Below are positions 1-9,423 of a stretch of DNA of 42,929 nucleotides, piece after piece (the stretch's first letter is position 1; the number at the start of each line of letters is the position of its first letter). The stretch covers positions 1 through 42,929 of the forward strand of contig SLIN01000074.1 in NCBI GenBank assembly GCA_007135605.1, given 5' to 3'. Position numbers and translations under genes: made by a program. The notes under the pieces are model-generated. The model was not told where the DNA came from. It was given only the letters and a program-made list of their open reading frames with translations, and did not search any database. This stretch comes from Spirochaetales bacterium. GTDB lineage: Bacteria; Spirochaetota; Spirochaetia; DSM-27196; SKKC01.

Positions 1-596
1 ATCGGGGCGGAGTAGTAGATCTCGAACATCGGATTTCGTCCTCTGCCGCCCTGCGAGAAGCGGGTTTCCGCCTCGATCGCGATTCCCTCGATTGCCCAGC
101 CGGGCATAAACACACCCGGCATCGCGAGAACCGGCTCCCCGAAAACACGTGACAGGGCGCCGAACACGCCCTTGTCGTACATGAAATGCAAATAGTGAGC
201 GAGCTCGTGTACGAAGAGGAGGCGCAGCCAGTTTTCCGAGCGTGCCCCGAGCAGCGGTTGCGACGGGCTGGCGACGAACAGCCCGATGTGGTGCCGAGGT
301 GTAGGGTCGAAGTATCCGTTGGCGATATCTGTGCGCCCGTTAACGAATACCCTGATCGTGCCCGGGGGGCTGTTATCGAAGAAGCTGGCGAGCTCCTCGT
401 AGACTTCATCGGCGTACGATACGAGCTCTGCCACACTCTCCCGGTCGCGCGGCTCAAATATGAACGTGAAGTGCCCGGTGCTCGTCTGTCGCAGGCCGCG
501 ATACGCGCTGTCGTACGGCCCGGCACTTAGCGCGGTCGGCAGGAAAAGCGTCATGATTGCGAGTGCGGCGGTAACCGCGAATATCGACACTCTCAC
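1..596 (-). CDS. Secreted zinc metallopeptidase-like protein (N-terminal part; C-terminus runs off the window)
   Basis: Manual reverse-strand reading from GTG at 596: VRVSIFAVTAALAIMTLFLPTALSAGPYDSAYRG... signal peptide, then ...LRLLFVHELAHYLHFMYDKGVFGALSR... with an HExxH-type HELAH motif. Open to base 1; absent from the ORF track because it has no stop in the window. Confidence 0.75.
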   Translation of the reverse strand, partial: MRVSIFAVTAALAIMTLFLPTALSAGPYDSAYRGLRQTSTGHFTFIFEPRDRESVAELVSYADEVYEELASFFDNSPPGTIRVFVNGRTDIANGYFDPTPRHHIGLFVASPSQPLLGARSENWLRLLFVHELAHYLHFMYDKGVFGALSRVFGEPVLAMPGVFMPGWAIEGIAIEAETRFSQGGRGRNPMFEIYYSAP

Positions 597-639
597 GGCC
601 GGTAACTCCGTCACTTGTTATACGTCATCTGTCATAGCT

Positions 640-2703
640 TCAACCGGTCGACTGCGTGCGAAGACCCTCGAGGGGCGCAGGCAACGATAGCGCGTACCCT
701 TGCGCGAAGTCGACTCCGATTTCGCGGAGTGTTCGCAACGTTTCCTCGTTCTTGACGAACTCGGCGATGGTGGTCATCGACAGAGTATGTCCAATATTGT
801 TTATGGCTTCCACCATCGCCCGGTCGACGGAATCCTCGGCAACCCGCTGCACGAACGAGCCGTCGATCTTGACCGAATCTACCGGTAGGCGCTTCAAGTA
901 TGCAAAACTCGAGAAACCGTTTCCGAAATCGTCGATGGCAAACGAACAACCAATGCCCCGTAGATTCTCTATGAGCTCGACCGATGTCGCGAAACTCTGA
1001 ATCGCCGCTGTCTCGGTGATCTCGAACCTGAGGCGGGAAGGCGAAACTTCGTTCTCGCGACACAGTTGATCAACGGAATCGAAGAGGGTGTTGTCGCCGA
1101 GCGTTGAGCCGGAAAGGTTCACACAGTAAAGAAGGCCGCTCTCGTCATTACGGCTGATGTATTCCACTACGTTTCGCAGAACAAGGCGGTCGATCGCGGG
1201 CATGAGGTTGTAGCGCTCCGCCGCCGGAATAAAGCTACCGGGAGCAACGATATTTCCCTCTTCGTCGATCAGCCGAATCAGCACTTCGCGCATCGCTTCT
1301 ACACGGGATGCAACATCGATTATCGACTGATAGTAGAGCACGAAACGTTCGTCGTCGATTGCTTTGCTCAACACCGAGCTCCAGTGCATATCGACCCGCC
1401 GTTTGAGAAACGTGCTGTCACCCCGTCGATAGGTCTGAATGCCGTCGCCACCCGATTCCTTCAGGATATAGCAGGCGTCGTCGGCTGCAGCGAGAACACC
1501 GAAGGGGTCGGCATCGTCCGGTGCGATCGGAACGGCGGCAACCGACGCGGTTATATGAAAGGTGCGATCGCGCCACTGAAAGCGCCGACAAATTGTACTG
1601 TGCAACTGTTGTGCGAGCGCGTGCATACCGTCGTCCGTCGTCGCGGGAACGAAAAGTCCGAACTCGTCGTCACCTACACGCACGCGAAGCGGAATATCGG
1701 AGAAACGTTGGTTGATCTCGCCGGAGATTGTGCGCAGCAGCTCGTCCCCGGCCGGGTGGCCACATACATCGTTCACTACTTTGAAGTTGTCGACGTCGGC
1801 GTAGATGTACGCGGGCATCCGGTTCGAGTTTTCGAAGGTGTGCGGCACCGAAAGCTGTTGTGCCATGCGCGTGATGAACTCATCGCGGTTCAAAAGGCCG
1901 GTGAGGCTGTCGTGAGAAACGTGGTAGGAGAGCGTGTCGGTCATACGCCGGAATTCGCTTACGTCCCGTAACGCGATCGTATAACCGTCAATCGCCCCGG
2001 TACGGCTGCGCACGACCGAAACGCTCCCTTCGACCGGAATTCGGGCTCCATGGGGCGCTTCGAGCGTGACATTGCGGATCATATAGCTTCCCCGCGGCTC
2101 CATATCGGTCGGTATGAGGCTTACCCGCGCATCGGTCTCCTCGGAATAGGCGTGGACGACCGAATCGATTTCGCAATCTGCGAGCTCCTCGCTGGAGCGA
2201 CCGAGGATCTCGACGGCGGCGGTATTCGAGTAGCGTATGCGGTGCTCGGAATCCAGCGAAATCACCAGTTCGCCTATGGTCATCAGTATCGAATCGAGCA
2301 GGCGCTCGTGCGCGTGAAGGCGCTCTTCCATATGCGCCTTGTAGATTGCCAACTCAATGACACTGTACAGTTCCCGTTCTTTGAACGGTTTCACGATGAA
2401 ACCGTACGGTTCGGCCTCTTTTGCTCGCTCAATAACCTGATCGTCGGAATAGGCGGTGAGAAAGACCACCGGAATCTCGAGTTCTCGGCGCAGTTGGACC
2501 GCGGCCTCGATGCCGTCTCTCCCTCCGGTCAACATGATGTCCATGAGGATCAAATCGGGGCGCTCGGCATAGGCCAACGCGATAGCTTCGTCCGCTGTCG
2601 AGCAGGAGCCCACGACTTTGCAGCCGAACCGCTCGAGCCGATCGGTGAGGTCAAGCATGATGATTCGCTCGTCTTCTACGATCAGTACGCGGCTGGAATG
2701 CAT
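640..2703 (-). CDS. Response regulator: REC-PAS-GGDEF-EAL (c-di-GMP metabolism)
   Basis: ORF 640..2769; internal Met at 2703 (MHSSRVLIVEDERIIMLDL) fits the REC N-terminus. REC (LILMDIMLTG), PAS, GDDEF-type GGDEF, and EAL-domain residues (REVLIRL, EITE, DDFGNGFSS, VKIDGSFV). Confidence 0.9.
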   Translation of the reverse strand: MHSSRVLIVEDERIIMLDLTDRLERFGCKVVGSCSTADEAIALAYAERPDLILMDIMLTGGRDGIEAAVQLRRELEIPVVFLTAYSDDQVIERAKEAEPYGFIVKPFKERELYSVIELAIYKAHMEERLHAHERLLDSILMTIGELVISLDSEHRIRYSNTAAVEILGRSSEELADCEIDSVVHAYSEETDARVSLIPTDMEPRGSYMIRNVTLEAPHGARIPVEGSVSVVRSRTGAIDGYTIALRDVSEFRRMTDTLSYHVSHDSLTGLLNRDEFITRMAQQLSVPHTFENSNRMPAYIYADVDNFKVVNDVCGHPAGDELLRTISGEINQRFSDIPLRVRVGDDEFGLFVPATTDDGMHALAQQLHSTICRRFQWRDRTFHITASVAAVPIAPDDADPFGVLAAADDACYILKESGGDGIQTYRRGDSTFLKRRVDMHWSSVLSKAIDDERFVLYYQSIIDVASRVEAMREVLIRLIDEEGNIVAPGSFIPAAERYNLMPAIDRLVLRNVVEYISRNDESGLLYCVNLSGSTLGDNTLFDSVDQLCRENEVSPSRLRFEITETAAIQSFATSVELIENLRGIGCSFAIDDFGNGFSSFAYLKRLPVDSVKIDGSFVQRVAEDSVDRAMVEAINNIGHTLSMTTIAEFVKNEETLRTLREIGVDFAQGYALSLPAPLEGLRTQSTG

Positions 2704-2710
2704 CGAAGTT

Positions 2711-2732
2711 GCTACAATGTACAATTTGTAGC
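2711..2732. promoter_or_regulatory. Inverted repeat GCTACAA-N8-TTGTAGC in the REC-GGDEF-EAL promoter region
   Basis: Perfect 7-bp arms 2711-2717 / 2726-2732; minus-strand TTGACT at 2742-2737 upstream and TACATT at 2721-2716 inside the dyad. Confidence 0.55.
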
Positions 2733-2822
2733 GCAGAGTCAAGAAAACCCGGCGAGGAGGGCGTGTCACCGTCCGATGTGGGTCGCAGTCTGCGGCGCAC
2801 GCCGGGCGACTGCCGTGCGGTT

Positions 2823-3278
2823 CTACAAGCCGAGCACGGACTTGAGTGTATTCGGCTCGATTCTAAACGGGGATCCTTTTCCCTGGAGAAAGTGATACTT
2901 CCTCATGAGATGCAGCGAGAGATGCGATACACGAATCTCGTCGCGCGAACCGTCGGCTCTTCGGATCGTAGCGTTTACCTTTCGGAAGATGCCGTCCTCG
3001 AACGGGGAGGGCAGGTGCCCCCGTGCTTCGTCGGTTTTCACCAGCCAGCTGCCGTCAATCGTGACCGGCTCCCCGAGCCCTTTTCGCCCCTCCTCGAGTA
3101 GCCATTCGAGGCGGTCGGCTGCATCGTCGAAGTCGACTCCCAACTCGTGCATCGTGTCCTCGTCGCGTGCTATAAGATCAACGAGTGGTGCCGACTCATC
3201 GCCGAGAAAGCCGTTCGCGGTGATTACTCCCGGCTGCATATTCTCCTGTGCTTTCACCATTTGAGGTGACATCTTCAT
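2823..3278 (-). CDS. Hypothetical protein, 151 aa
   Basis: Intact ORF between nqrF and the REC-GGDEF-EAL gene on the same strand; no family recognised. Confidence 0.6.
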   Translation of the reverse strand: MKMSPQMVKAQENMQPGVITANGFLGDESAPLVDLIARDEDTMHELGVDFDDAADRLEWLLEEGRKGLGEPVTIDGSWLVKTDEARGHLPSPFEDGIFRKVNATIRRADGSRDEIRVSHLSLHLMRKYHFLQGKGSPFRIEPNTLKSVLGL

Positions 3279-3372
3279 GAGAGACCTCCGACATTGTGAG
3301 TTATCCGGCGGCCGGGCCGTTCTTGTCAGGTCGAGCGCGGCGAGTGCTCAACGCGCACCGGTTATCGCGCAA

Positions 3373-4503
3373 TCAGCCGAACTTGTCGAAGTAGATCTTT
3401 TCGTCCGGCATGTCGTTCTTTTCCCGCATTACGTCCATACATGCGTCGAGCATTCCAGGACTGCCGCAAAGATATCCTTCCTTCTCGGCGTTAGCGAGCT
3501 CCGGCATCTTGAGATACTTGTCGAGCACTTCGGTAATGAGTCCGGTTTCTCCGTCCCAGTCATCGGTTTCCTCCGGTTCACTCAGTGCCGGCACGAAATG
3601 GAAACGCTCATACTTCTCCTGCAGCTCGTTTAACCAGTCAACGTAGAAGAGATCTTTCGCCGTGCGTGCACCGAAGAAGTACCAACAGTCCCGCTCGTTG
3701 ATCCTTCCGGTATGAATCATGTCGTTGAAGATCGCCTTGAACGGAGCCATTCCCGAGCCCCCGGCAACACAGATCATCATTGCGTCGGTGTCGCGGACGT
3801 GGAACTCGCCGAACGGGCCGATAGCGTCGATTTTCTCGCCTTCCTGCATGTGCTCGTGAACATACGTCGTCACGATTCCTCCGGGAACGAGTCGTATCAT
3901 GAACTCGATCCGGGCAGGTTCGTGCGGAGCCGAGCTCATAGAATAGGCGCGTTGTGTCGGCTCCTTGACCTTACCGTATTTCGGGGCCTCGAGCTGCATA
4001 TACTGTCCGGCCTTGTACTCGATCGACTGGCCTTGCGGAAGCTTCATGGAAACTTCCTTAATATCGTGTGTCAGATCGCTGATTCGCTCCACCGTACAGG
4101 TATAGCGACGTATATAGAAGAGATAGTCGGGAATCTCGAGCTCGACGTCCTCTTTGAGCTTTATCTGACACGAAAGCCGGACGTTCTCCTTTATCTCCTC
4201 GGACGACATCCACGGCAACTCGGTCGGAAGGGTCGGTCCGATGTCACTCGTTACCTTGACCTTGCATTCGCCGCAACTGCCGCGACCACCGCACGCCGAC
4301 GGGATGAAGATCTGCTGTTCGGCGAGGGTGTTGAGCATATTCCCACCGCCTTGAACGGTCATCTCCTTTTTGCCCGAGTTGATGTTGATCGTCACCTCGC
4401 CGTAGTTGTTGACGATCTTGTCGGTAACCGAGATGAGGGCAGCGAGCCCCGCTCCTATGGCGCCGATCGAAAGCGGCGCAATGAGCATAGCTGGATTCAA
4501 CAT
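3373..4503 (-). CDS. nqrF: Na+-translocating NADH:quinone reductase subunit F
   Basis: N-terminal TM helix, 2Fe-2S motif CGGRGSCGECKVKV...SCQIKL, FAD/NAD(P)-binding reductase domain (RAYSMSSAP, GGSGMAPFKAI, YFFGARTAKDLFY). Confidence 0.95.
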   Translation of the reverse strand: MLNPAMLIAPLSIGAIGAGLAALISVTDKIVNNYGEVTININSGKKEMTVQGGGNMLNTLAEQQIFIPSACGGRGSCGECKVKVTSDIGPTLPTELPWMSSEEIKENVRLSCQIKLKEDVELEIPDYLFYIRRYTCTVERISDLTHDIKEVSMKLPQGQSIEYKAGQYMQLEAPKYGKVKEPTQRAYSMSSAPHEPARIEFMIRLVPGGIVTTYVHEHMQEGEKIDAIGPFGEFHVRDTDAMMICVAGGSGMAPFKAIFNDMIHTGRINERDCWYFFGARTAKDLFYVDWLNELQEKYERFHFVPALSEPEETDDWDGETGLITEVLDKYLKMPELANAEKEGYLCGSPGMLDACMDVMREKNDMPDEKIYFDKFG

Positions 4504-4531
4504 GTTCTTCGTCTCCTACGCATTGGCACGG

Positions 4532-5131
4532 TCACTGTACGGCGAGCATGCCTTGAAAGCCGATAAACGCCATCGCCATGAGGCCGATGGTGATCATGGT
4601 CAAGCCCGAACCCTGAAGACCGGCCGGTACGGTCTTCGTACGCTCTGTTTTCTTGCGTATCGCCGACAGTGCCATGATAGCGATCCACCATCCGAGCCCC
4701 GAGCCGAAGCCGTAGACCAACGTCTGTGTGAAGCCGTAGTCGCGGATCTCGACGAAGAGGCTCACTCCGAGAATCGCGCAGTTGACGGTAATCAGCGGCA
4801 GGAATATTCCGAGCGTGATGTAGAGTTTCTGACTGACCCGGTCGATGATCATCTCCAGGATCTGGACCATCGCCGCGATAACGATAATGAAAATAATGAA
4901 GCGTAAATACAGCAGGTCCAGCGGTATCAGAACGTGGTGGAGGATGATCCAGTTTACGGCTGCGGTAATCGTGAGAACGACGGTAACCGCGAGGCCGAGC
5001 CCGTTCGAGGACTTCATATCCTTGGATATGGCTACAAAAGAGCACATTCCGAGGAAGTTCGCCAGTAGAATATTGCTGGTGAAGATCGAGGCGAAAAAGA
5101 GCGAAAAAAGTCCGATGTCCGGAGGATTCAT
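4532..5131 (-). CDS. nqrE: Na+-translocating NADH:quinone reductase subunit E
   Basis: Multi-TM protein, FTSNILLANFLGMCSFVAIS and TVNCAILGVSLFVE, with both intramembrane Cys present. Confidence 0.94.
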   Translation of the reverse strand: MNPPDIGLFSLFFASIFTSNILLANFLGMCSFVAISKDMKSSNGLGLAVTVVLTITAAVNWIILHHVLIPLDLLYLRFIIFIIVIAAMVQILEMIIDRVSQKLYITLGIFLPLITVNCAILGVSLFVEIRDYGFTQTLVYGFGSGLGWWIAIMALSAIRKKTERTKTVPAGLQGSGLTMITIGLMAMAFIGFQGMLAVQ

Positions 5132-5772
5132 GCTGCAGCCTCCTGTTGTCTATACATGATCGTTTTGCCGATCCAGATGATAATGCCGAGAAAGAAGAAG
5201 GCACTCGGCGGCATTGCCATAAGCACCCACGGCGTGAAACCGGCCGGCATGACGGTGAATCCGAAGAGCGTACCGAACGCGAGAAGCTCGCGGAAGAAGG
5301 CGATGGTCATCAGCACTCCCATATAGCCGGCGCCCGAGGTGATTCCGTCCCACATGCTCAGCAGCGGTCCGTTGCTCTGGGCAAACGCTTCGGCGCGCCC
5401 CATTATGATGCAGTTGGTGATGATCAACCCGACGTACGGACCGAGTGCTTCGTGTATGTCCGGCAGATACGCTCTCAGTACAATGTCGACGATAATGACG
5501 TAGAACGCGATGATAAGCACCTGCACGATCATCCGGACCTTGCGCGGAAAGAGCGACTTGAGAATGCTGACCGTAAGGTTCGACATCATCGTCACAAATA
5601 TCACACCGACTGACATGATGGCCGTGTTGACGAGCAGGTTCGTTACCGCGAGGGCCGAACAGATGCCGAGAACCTGCATGAAAATCGGATTGCTGTGCCA
5701 GAGATTTTCGGTTAGCACGCCTCCGACGGTCTGTGGTGCGGCGGAATCACTCATGCTCGTTCTCCTCCCCAC
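5128..5772 (-). CDS. nqrD: Na+-translocating NADH:quinone reductase subunit D
   Basis: Multi-TM; IFMQVLGICSALAVTN and LIITNCIIMGRAEAFA typical of NqrD; overlaps nqrE start by 4 nt. The upstream M at 5772 may be replaced by M at about 5754. Confidence 0.93.
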   Translation of the reverse strand: MGRRTSMSDSAAPQTVGGVLTENLWHSNPIFMQVLGICSALAVTNLLVNTAIMSVGVIFVTMMSNLTVSILKSLFPRKVRMIVQVLIIAFYVIIVDIVLRAYLPDIHEALGPYVGLIITNCIIMGRAEAFAQSNGPLLSMWDGITSGAGYMGVLMTIAFFRELLAFGTLFGFTVMPAGFTPWVLMAMPPSAFFFLGIIIWIGKTIMYRQQEAAA

Positions 5773-6347
5773 TTCTCCTTGAAGGTCTGAACTGCATCGG
5801 TAAGGATGCGCTCCATGTTGTCGGTAGTGCCGGTAGCGCCGGTAATCGCTTCGAACTCGCCCGCGCCGGGTGAGCTGTCGCGCACGTAAGTCAGTCTACC
5901 CTCGGGAACTTCGCGGTCACGGAACTGCTCCTTGAACCAGCTCTCGGTAATGCGTCCCCCGAGACCGGGCGTCTCCTCGTGCGAGATGATTTCGAGTCCC
6001 ATCGTGCGCTCGAGCGATTCGTCCATCGCGAGTACGCCGATAATGGTTCCCCAGACACCCTGACCGCGGAACGCCGTTGCAAGAACAACTTCGCCGTCGC
6101 GTTCGGTACGGTAGAAGATCCGGTCGTCGACTTCGATCTCTTCGACTTCCTCGTAAAGACCGAGAATCTCCTCGTCTGAATCGAACTCGATACCCATTGC
6201 CGTAAGAATCGCACGCTGCTGGGCGACAACCTGGTTCTGCTCGACCCGTTCGGCCGTTGCCTGGTTTGCGACGGAGAGAATCGCCACGAACACGAAACAG
6301 ACGATAAACGTGAATATGACCGTGTAAGCCAGACTCTGCTTGTTCAT
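5751..6347 (-). CDS. nqrC: Na+-translocating NADH:quinone reductase subunit C
   Basis: MNKQSLAYTVIFTFIVCFVFVAIL... starting at CAT 6345-6347; EAITGATGTTDN flavinylation motif. The track's 521-aa ORF 5751..7316 has an artefactual N-terminal extension through nqrB. Confidence 0.92.
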   Translation of the reverse strand: MNKQSLAYTVIFTFIVCFVFVAILSVANQATAERVEQNQVVAQQRAILTAMGIEFDSDEEILGLYEEVEEIEVDDRIFYRTERDGEVVLATAFRGQGVWGTIIGVLAMDESLERTMGLEIISHEETPGLGGRITESWFKEQFRDREVPEGRLTYVRDSSPGAGEFEAITGATGTTDNMERILTDAVQTFKEKWGGERA

Positions 6348-7303
6348 ACGGCCTCCTTCGCTGCCGTCGGCTTTGCGGCGGTCTTTTTCTTGGTCTTTGG
6401 TTTCTTCGGATTCGGCATCAACTCGTCCAGCAATGAGCTGAAGACGTTGGCAACGAAGATGCCGAAACTCGCTCCTTCGTTGAACCCGGTGAAGGCTCGT
6501 ACGAGCACCGTTACCAGCCCGATTATGAACCCGTAAATCCACTGTGCGTTCGTTTTGTTCGGTGCGGTGATCGGGTCGGTCGCGTAGTAGACGGCCACGA
6601 TGAAAATGCTGCCGCTGAACATTGCAAAGTGAGGCGGAAACGGCGATATCCCGGAATAGTAGAAGATCGCGCTCAGTCCCGCACCGGAGATCAGCGTCGA
6701 GAGAATAAGCCGCCACTGAGCGGTCTTCGTCCAGATGAGATAGATCCCTGAGAGTGCGATCAGAATTATCGAGCTTTCTCCGATCGAACCGGCACGGGTC
6801 CCGATCAACAAGTCGGCGAGCCGCGGCATATCTCCGCCTTCCATCATTTCCAGCGGCGTGGCGGCGGTAACCAGATCGACCCCGGCTTCGCCGGCGCCGA
6901 ATCCGCCCGGCGTCATCCAGGCAGTAGCGAAGGGGGCGGCAAATGCAATCCATACAAAGAGGCGACCGGTAATCGCCGGGTTGAAGACGTTTCGCCCGAA
7001 TCCGCCGTACGCTTCCTTGGCGATTGCCACCGCGAACGCGATCCCGACAGCCGAGATCCAGAGCGGAATTGCCGGCGGAAGTGCGATCGTATACAAGGCA
7101 CAGGTCACGAGAACCGCCTCGCTCACCTTTTTTCCCCGCTTCTTTTCGAACAGGTACTCGACTGCGATTCCGACCGGGAATACAACGAGAGCCTGCGCGA
7201 CCGGTCTCCACCCGTAGAGATAGATGCCGAACAAAAACAAAGGCACCAGAGAGTAGACCACCCGCCGCATTATCTTCTGCTTCTGGAAGATCTGATTGTA
7301 CAC
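6344..7303 (-). CDS. nqrB: Na+-translocating NADH:quinone reductase subunit B
   Basis: 319 aa multi-TM; IAKEAYGGFGRNVFNPAITGRLF, DLVTAATPLEMMEGG, ITAPNKTNAQWIYGFIIG; 4-nt overlap with nqrC. Confidence 0.93.
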   Translation of the reverse strand: MYNQIFQKQKIMRRVVYSLVPLFLFGIYLYGWRPVAQALVVFPVGIAVEYLFEKKRGKKVSEAVLVTCALYTIALPPAIPLWISAVGIAFAVAIAKEAYGGFGRNVFNPAITGRLFVWIAFAAPFATAWMTPGGFGAGEAGVDLVTAATPLEMMEGGDMPRLADLLIGTRAGSIGESSIILIALSGIYLIWTKTAQWRLILSTLISGAGLSAIFYYSGISPFPPHFAMFSGSIFIVAVYYATDPITAPNKTNAQWIYGFIIGLVTVLVRAFTGFNEGASFGIFVANVFSSLLDELMPNPKKPKTKKKTAAKPTAAKEAV

Positions 7304-7450
7304 GGCTCCTCCTCAAAGTGTGACGTACATGGTAATGTGCCCGCGCAAATTACCACTTACTCTATCGATAATAATTATTCGTTATTCCGGCAACGATTCG
7401 TAAGATAGCCTATTTCCCTGCCGCCTGTGAAGGCGTTATAAGGAGAAATC

Positions 7451-8344
7451 GTGTCCGACACCCCGCAGATATGGTATTCAGATTCCTCCGACCCGGTCAT
7501 GAATCTCGCATTCGAGGAGTGCGTGCTTGACGATCCGGGTACAAGGCTGCCGTCGCTTGTCCTGTACGAGAACCGCGAGGCGGTCGTAATAGGGAAAAAC
7601 CAGAATCCGTGGCTCGAATGCGATCCGGAGCGTCTCGAGCACGCCGGCGTTCCCCTTCTCCGGCGGCTCAGCGGCGGCGGAACAGTGTACCACGGCCCGG
7701 GAAACCTGAATATCGGGTTTGTGGTGCCGCGTAACGGGTTCGACCGCCGGCCTCAGCTCGAGTTGGTCGCCAAAGCGCTTGTCGCGTTTGGAATTGAGTC
7801 CGAGATTCTCGAGCGCGGGGACATTCTCGTCGGCGGCCGCAAGGTGTCCGGAAACGCCATGTGCTACCGTTCGCAGCGGGTTCTCCACCATATTACCCTG
7901 CTCGTGGATGCGAATCTGAGCGTACTCCGGACGGTACTCGAGCCCGCCGAGCCTGAGATCGAGACACACGCTATTGCGTCGAACAGAATGCCGGTCGCAA
8001 ATCTCTCGGAGTTCAACCGTCGCATTGATATCGATTCCGTACGGCATTGGATTGTCTATACCTTCAACAACGTGTACTCTGTCGGTGAACATCGATCGGC
8101 CCGGGACCTTGATCCGGCATGTCTCGGCGAGCGCTCCGAGCGGCACCGCAGCTGGGAGTGGAAATACGGCCGAACACCGCGATTCCTGGCGCCGGGAAGT
8201 GAAGATACGAGGCTTTCGGTTAGGGGCGGTTTGGTTCGAGCCGTACTGACCCGGGACGGCACGGAGCGTCCGCTGCAAGAACCGATGCCCTATCATCCGA
8301 AACTGCGTAAGGTTTCGCTCCTGACGGGCCGGACGAACGGATAA
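7451..8344 (+). CDS. lplA: Lipoate-protein ligase A
   Basis: GTG start preceded by AAGGAG; NLAFEECV, RRLSGGGTVYHGPGNLNIGFV, RKVSGNAMCYRSQRVLHHITLLVD. Confidence 0.93.
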   Translation: MSDTPQIWYSDSSDPVMNLAFEECVLDDPGTRLPSLVLYENREAVVIGKNQNPWLECDPERLEHAGVPLLRRLSGGGTVYHGPGNLNIGFVVPRNGFDRRPQLELVAKALVAFGIESEILERGDILVGGRKVSGNAMCYRSQRVLHHITLLVDANLSVLRTVLEPAEPEIETHAIASNRMPVANLSEFNRRIDIDSVRHWIVYTFNNVYSVGEHRSARDLDPACLGERSERHRSWEWKYGRTPRFLAPGSEDTRLSVRGGLVRAVLTRDGTERPLQEPMPYHPKLRKVSLLTGRTNG

Positions 8345-8368
8345 ATAACGATACAGGAGTTTCAGCCC

Positions 8369-9400
8369 ATGGCTACTCAGTCTGCGAAGAAGAAAGCGAA
8401 AGATAAGTATGACGTTTCCGACTACGAGAAGGAGTTTCTCGTCGGAGCGCTCGAGGAAATGATGTTGATCAGGCGCTTTGAGGAGAAAGCGGCGCAAATG
8501 TACGGTCTACGCAAGATCGGCGGTTTCTTCCACGCCTATAACGGTCAGGAGGCCATATCGAGTGCTGCGGTCCGTGCACTCGATATGAAGCGCGACTACA
8601 TCCTCACCGCGTACCGTGACCACGGGCATGCGATCTCGTGCGGAATCGATCCGAAATTCGTAATGGCCGAGCTCTACGGGAAGATCACCGGCGTCGCGCG
8701 TGGTAAAGGCGGCTCGATGCATATGTTCGACGCCGAGAAGCACATGCTCGGCGGAAACGGGATCGTAGGCGCACAGATCCCCGTTGCGACCGGCGTGGCG
8801 TTCGCCGAGATGTATCGAAAGAAGGTACTCGGCGAGAAGAACTCAGGCTGTGCCTTCTGCTTTTTCGGCGACGGAGCGGTGCATCAGGGTGCTTTTCACG
8901 AAAGTCTTAATATGGCGAGTGTCTGGAACCTTCCCGCGGTCTACGTAGTCGAAAACAACCAGTACGGCATGGGAACGGCAGTCTCGCGGGTAAGCGCGGT
9001 TACCGACTTTGATGTCAAGGCGGTCGGATACGCGATGTCCGGGACGCAGCTGAACGGGATGGACTTTCTCGATGTATATGAAGGGTTCAGGGCGGCAGCG
9101 AAGGAAGCGATCGAAAACGAACGACCGACTCTCATAGATTGTAAGACATACCGGTATAAGGGACACAGCATCAGCGACCCGGCGAAGTACCGCACGAAAG
9201 ACGAGCTCGAATCGTTCAAGGCACGCGATCCGATTACCCTTCTTCAGGGGCGTATGCACGAGGCCGGCATGATTACCGACGATGAGTATCGGGATATCGA
9301 CCAGCGGGTGAAGGACGAGGTGCAGGAAGCGGTCGATTTCGCCGAGAGGTCCGACGAGCCGGCGCTCGATACGATGTATGAAGATATCTACGTTGACTAA
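8369..9400 (+). CDS. pdhA: Pyruvate dehydrogenase E1 component alpha subunit
   Basis: TPP motif CFFGDGAVHQGAFHESLNMASVWNLPAVYVVENN; MIRRFEEKAAQMYG; RYKGHSISDPAKYR. Confidence 0.95.
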   Translation: MATQSAKKKAKDKYDVSDYEKEFLVGALEEMMLIRRFEEKAAQMYGLRKIGGFFHAYNGQEAISSAAVRALDMKRDYILTAYRDHGHAISCGIDPKFVMAELYGKITGVARGKGGSMHMFDAEKHMLGGNGIVGAQIPVATGVAFAEMYRKKVLGEKNSGCAFCFFGDGAVHQGAFHESLNMASVWNLPAVYVVENNQYGMGTAVSRVSAVTDFDVKAVGYAMSGTQLNGMDFLDVYEGFRAAAKEAIENERPTLIDCKTYRYKGHSISDPAKYRTKDELESFKARDPITLLQGRMHEAGMITDDEYRDIDQRVKDEVQEAVDFAERSDEPALDTMYEDIYVD

Positions 9401-9423
9401 GAACTCCAGGAGAACGGAACACT

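Noticed and set aside
5751-7316. 521-aa minus-strand ORF
   Set aside because: Only the C-terminal part (from 6347) is nqrC; the N-terminal part is an out-of-frame reading of nqrB.
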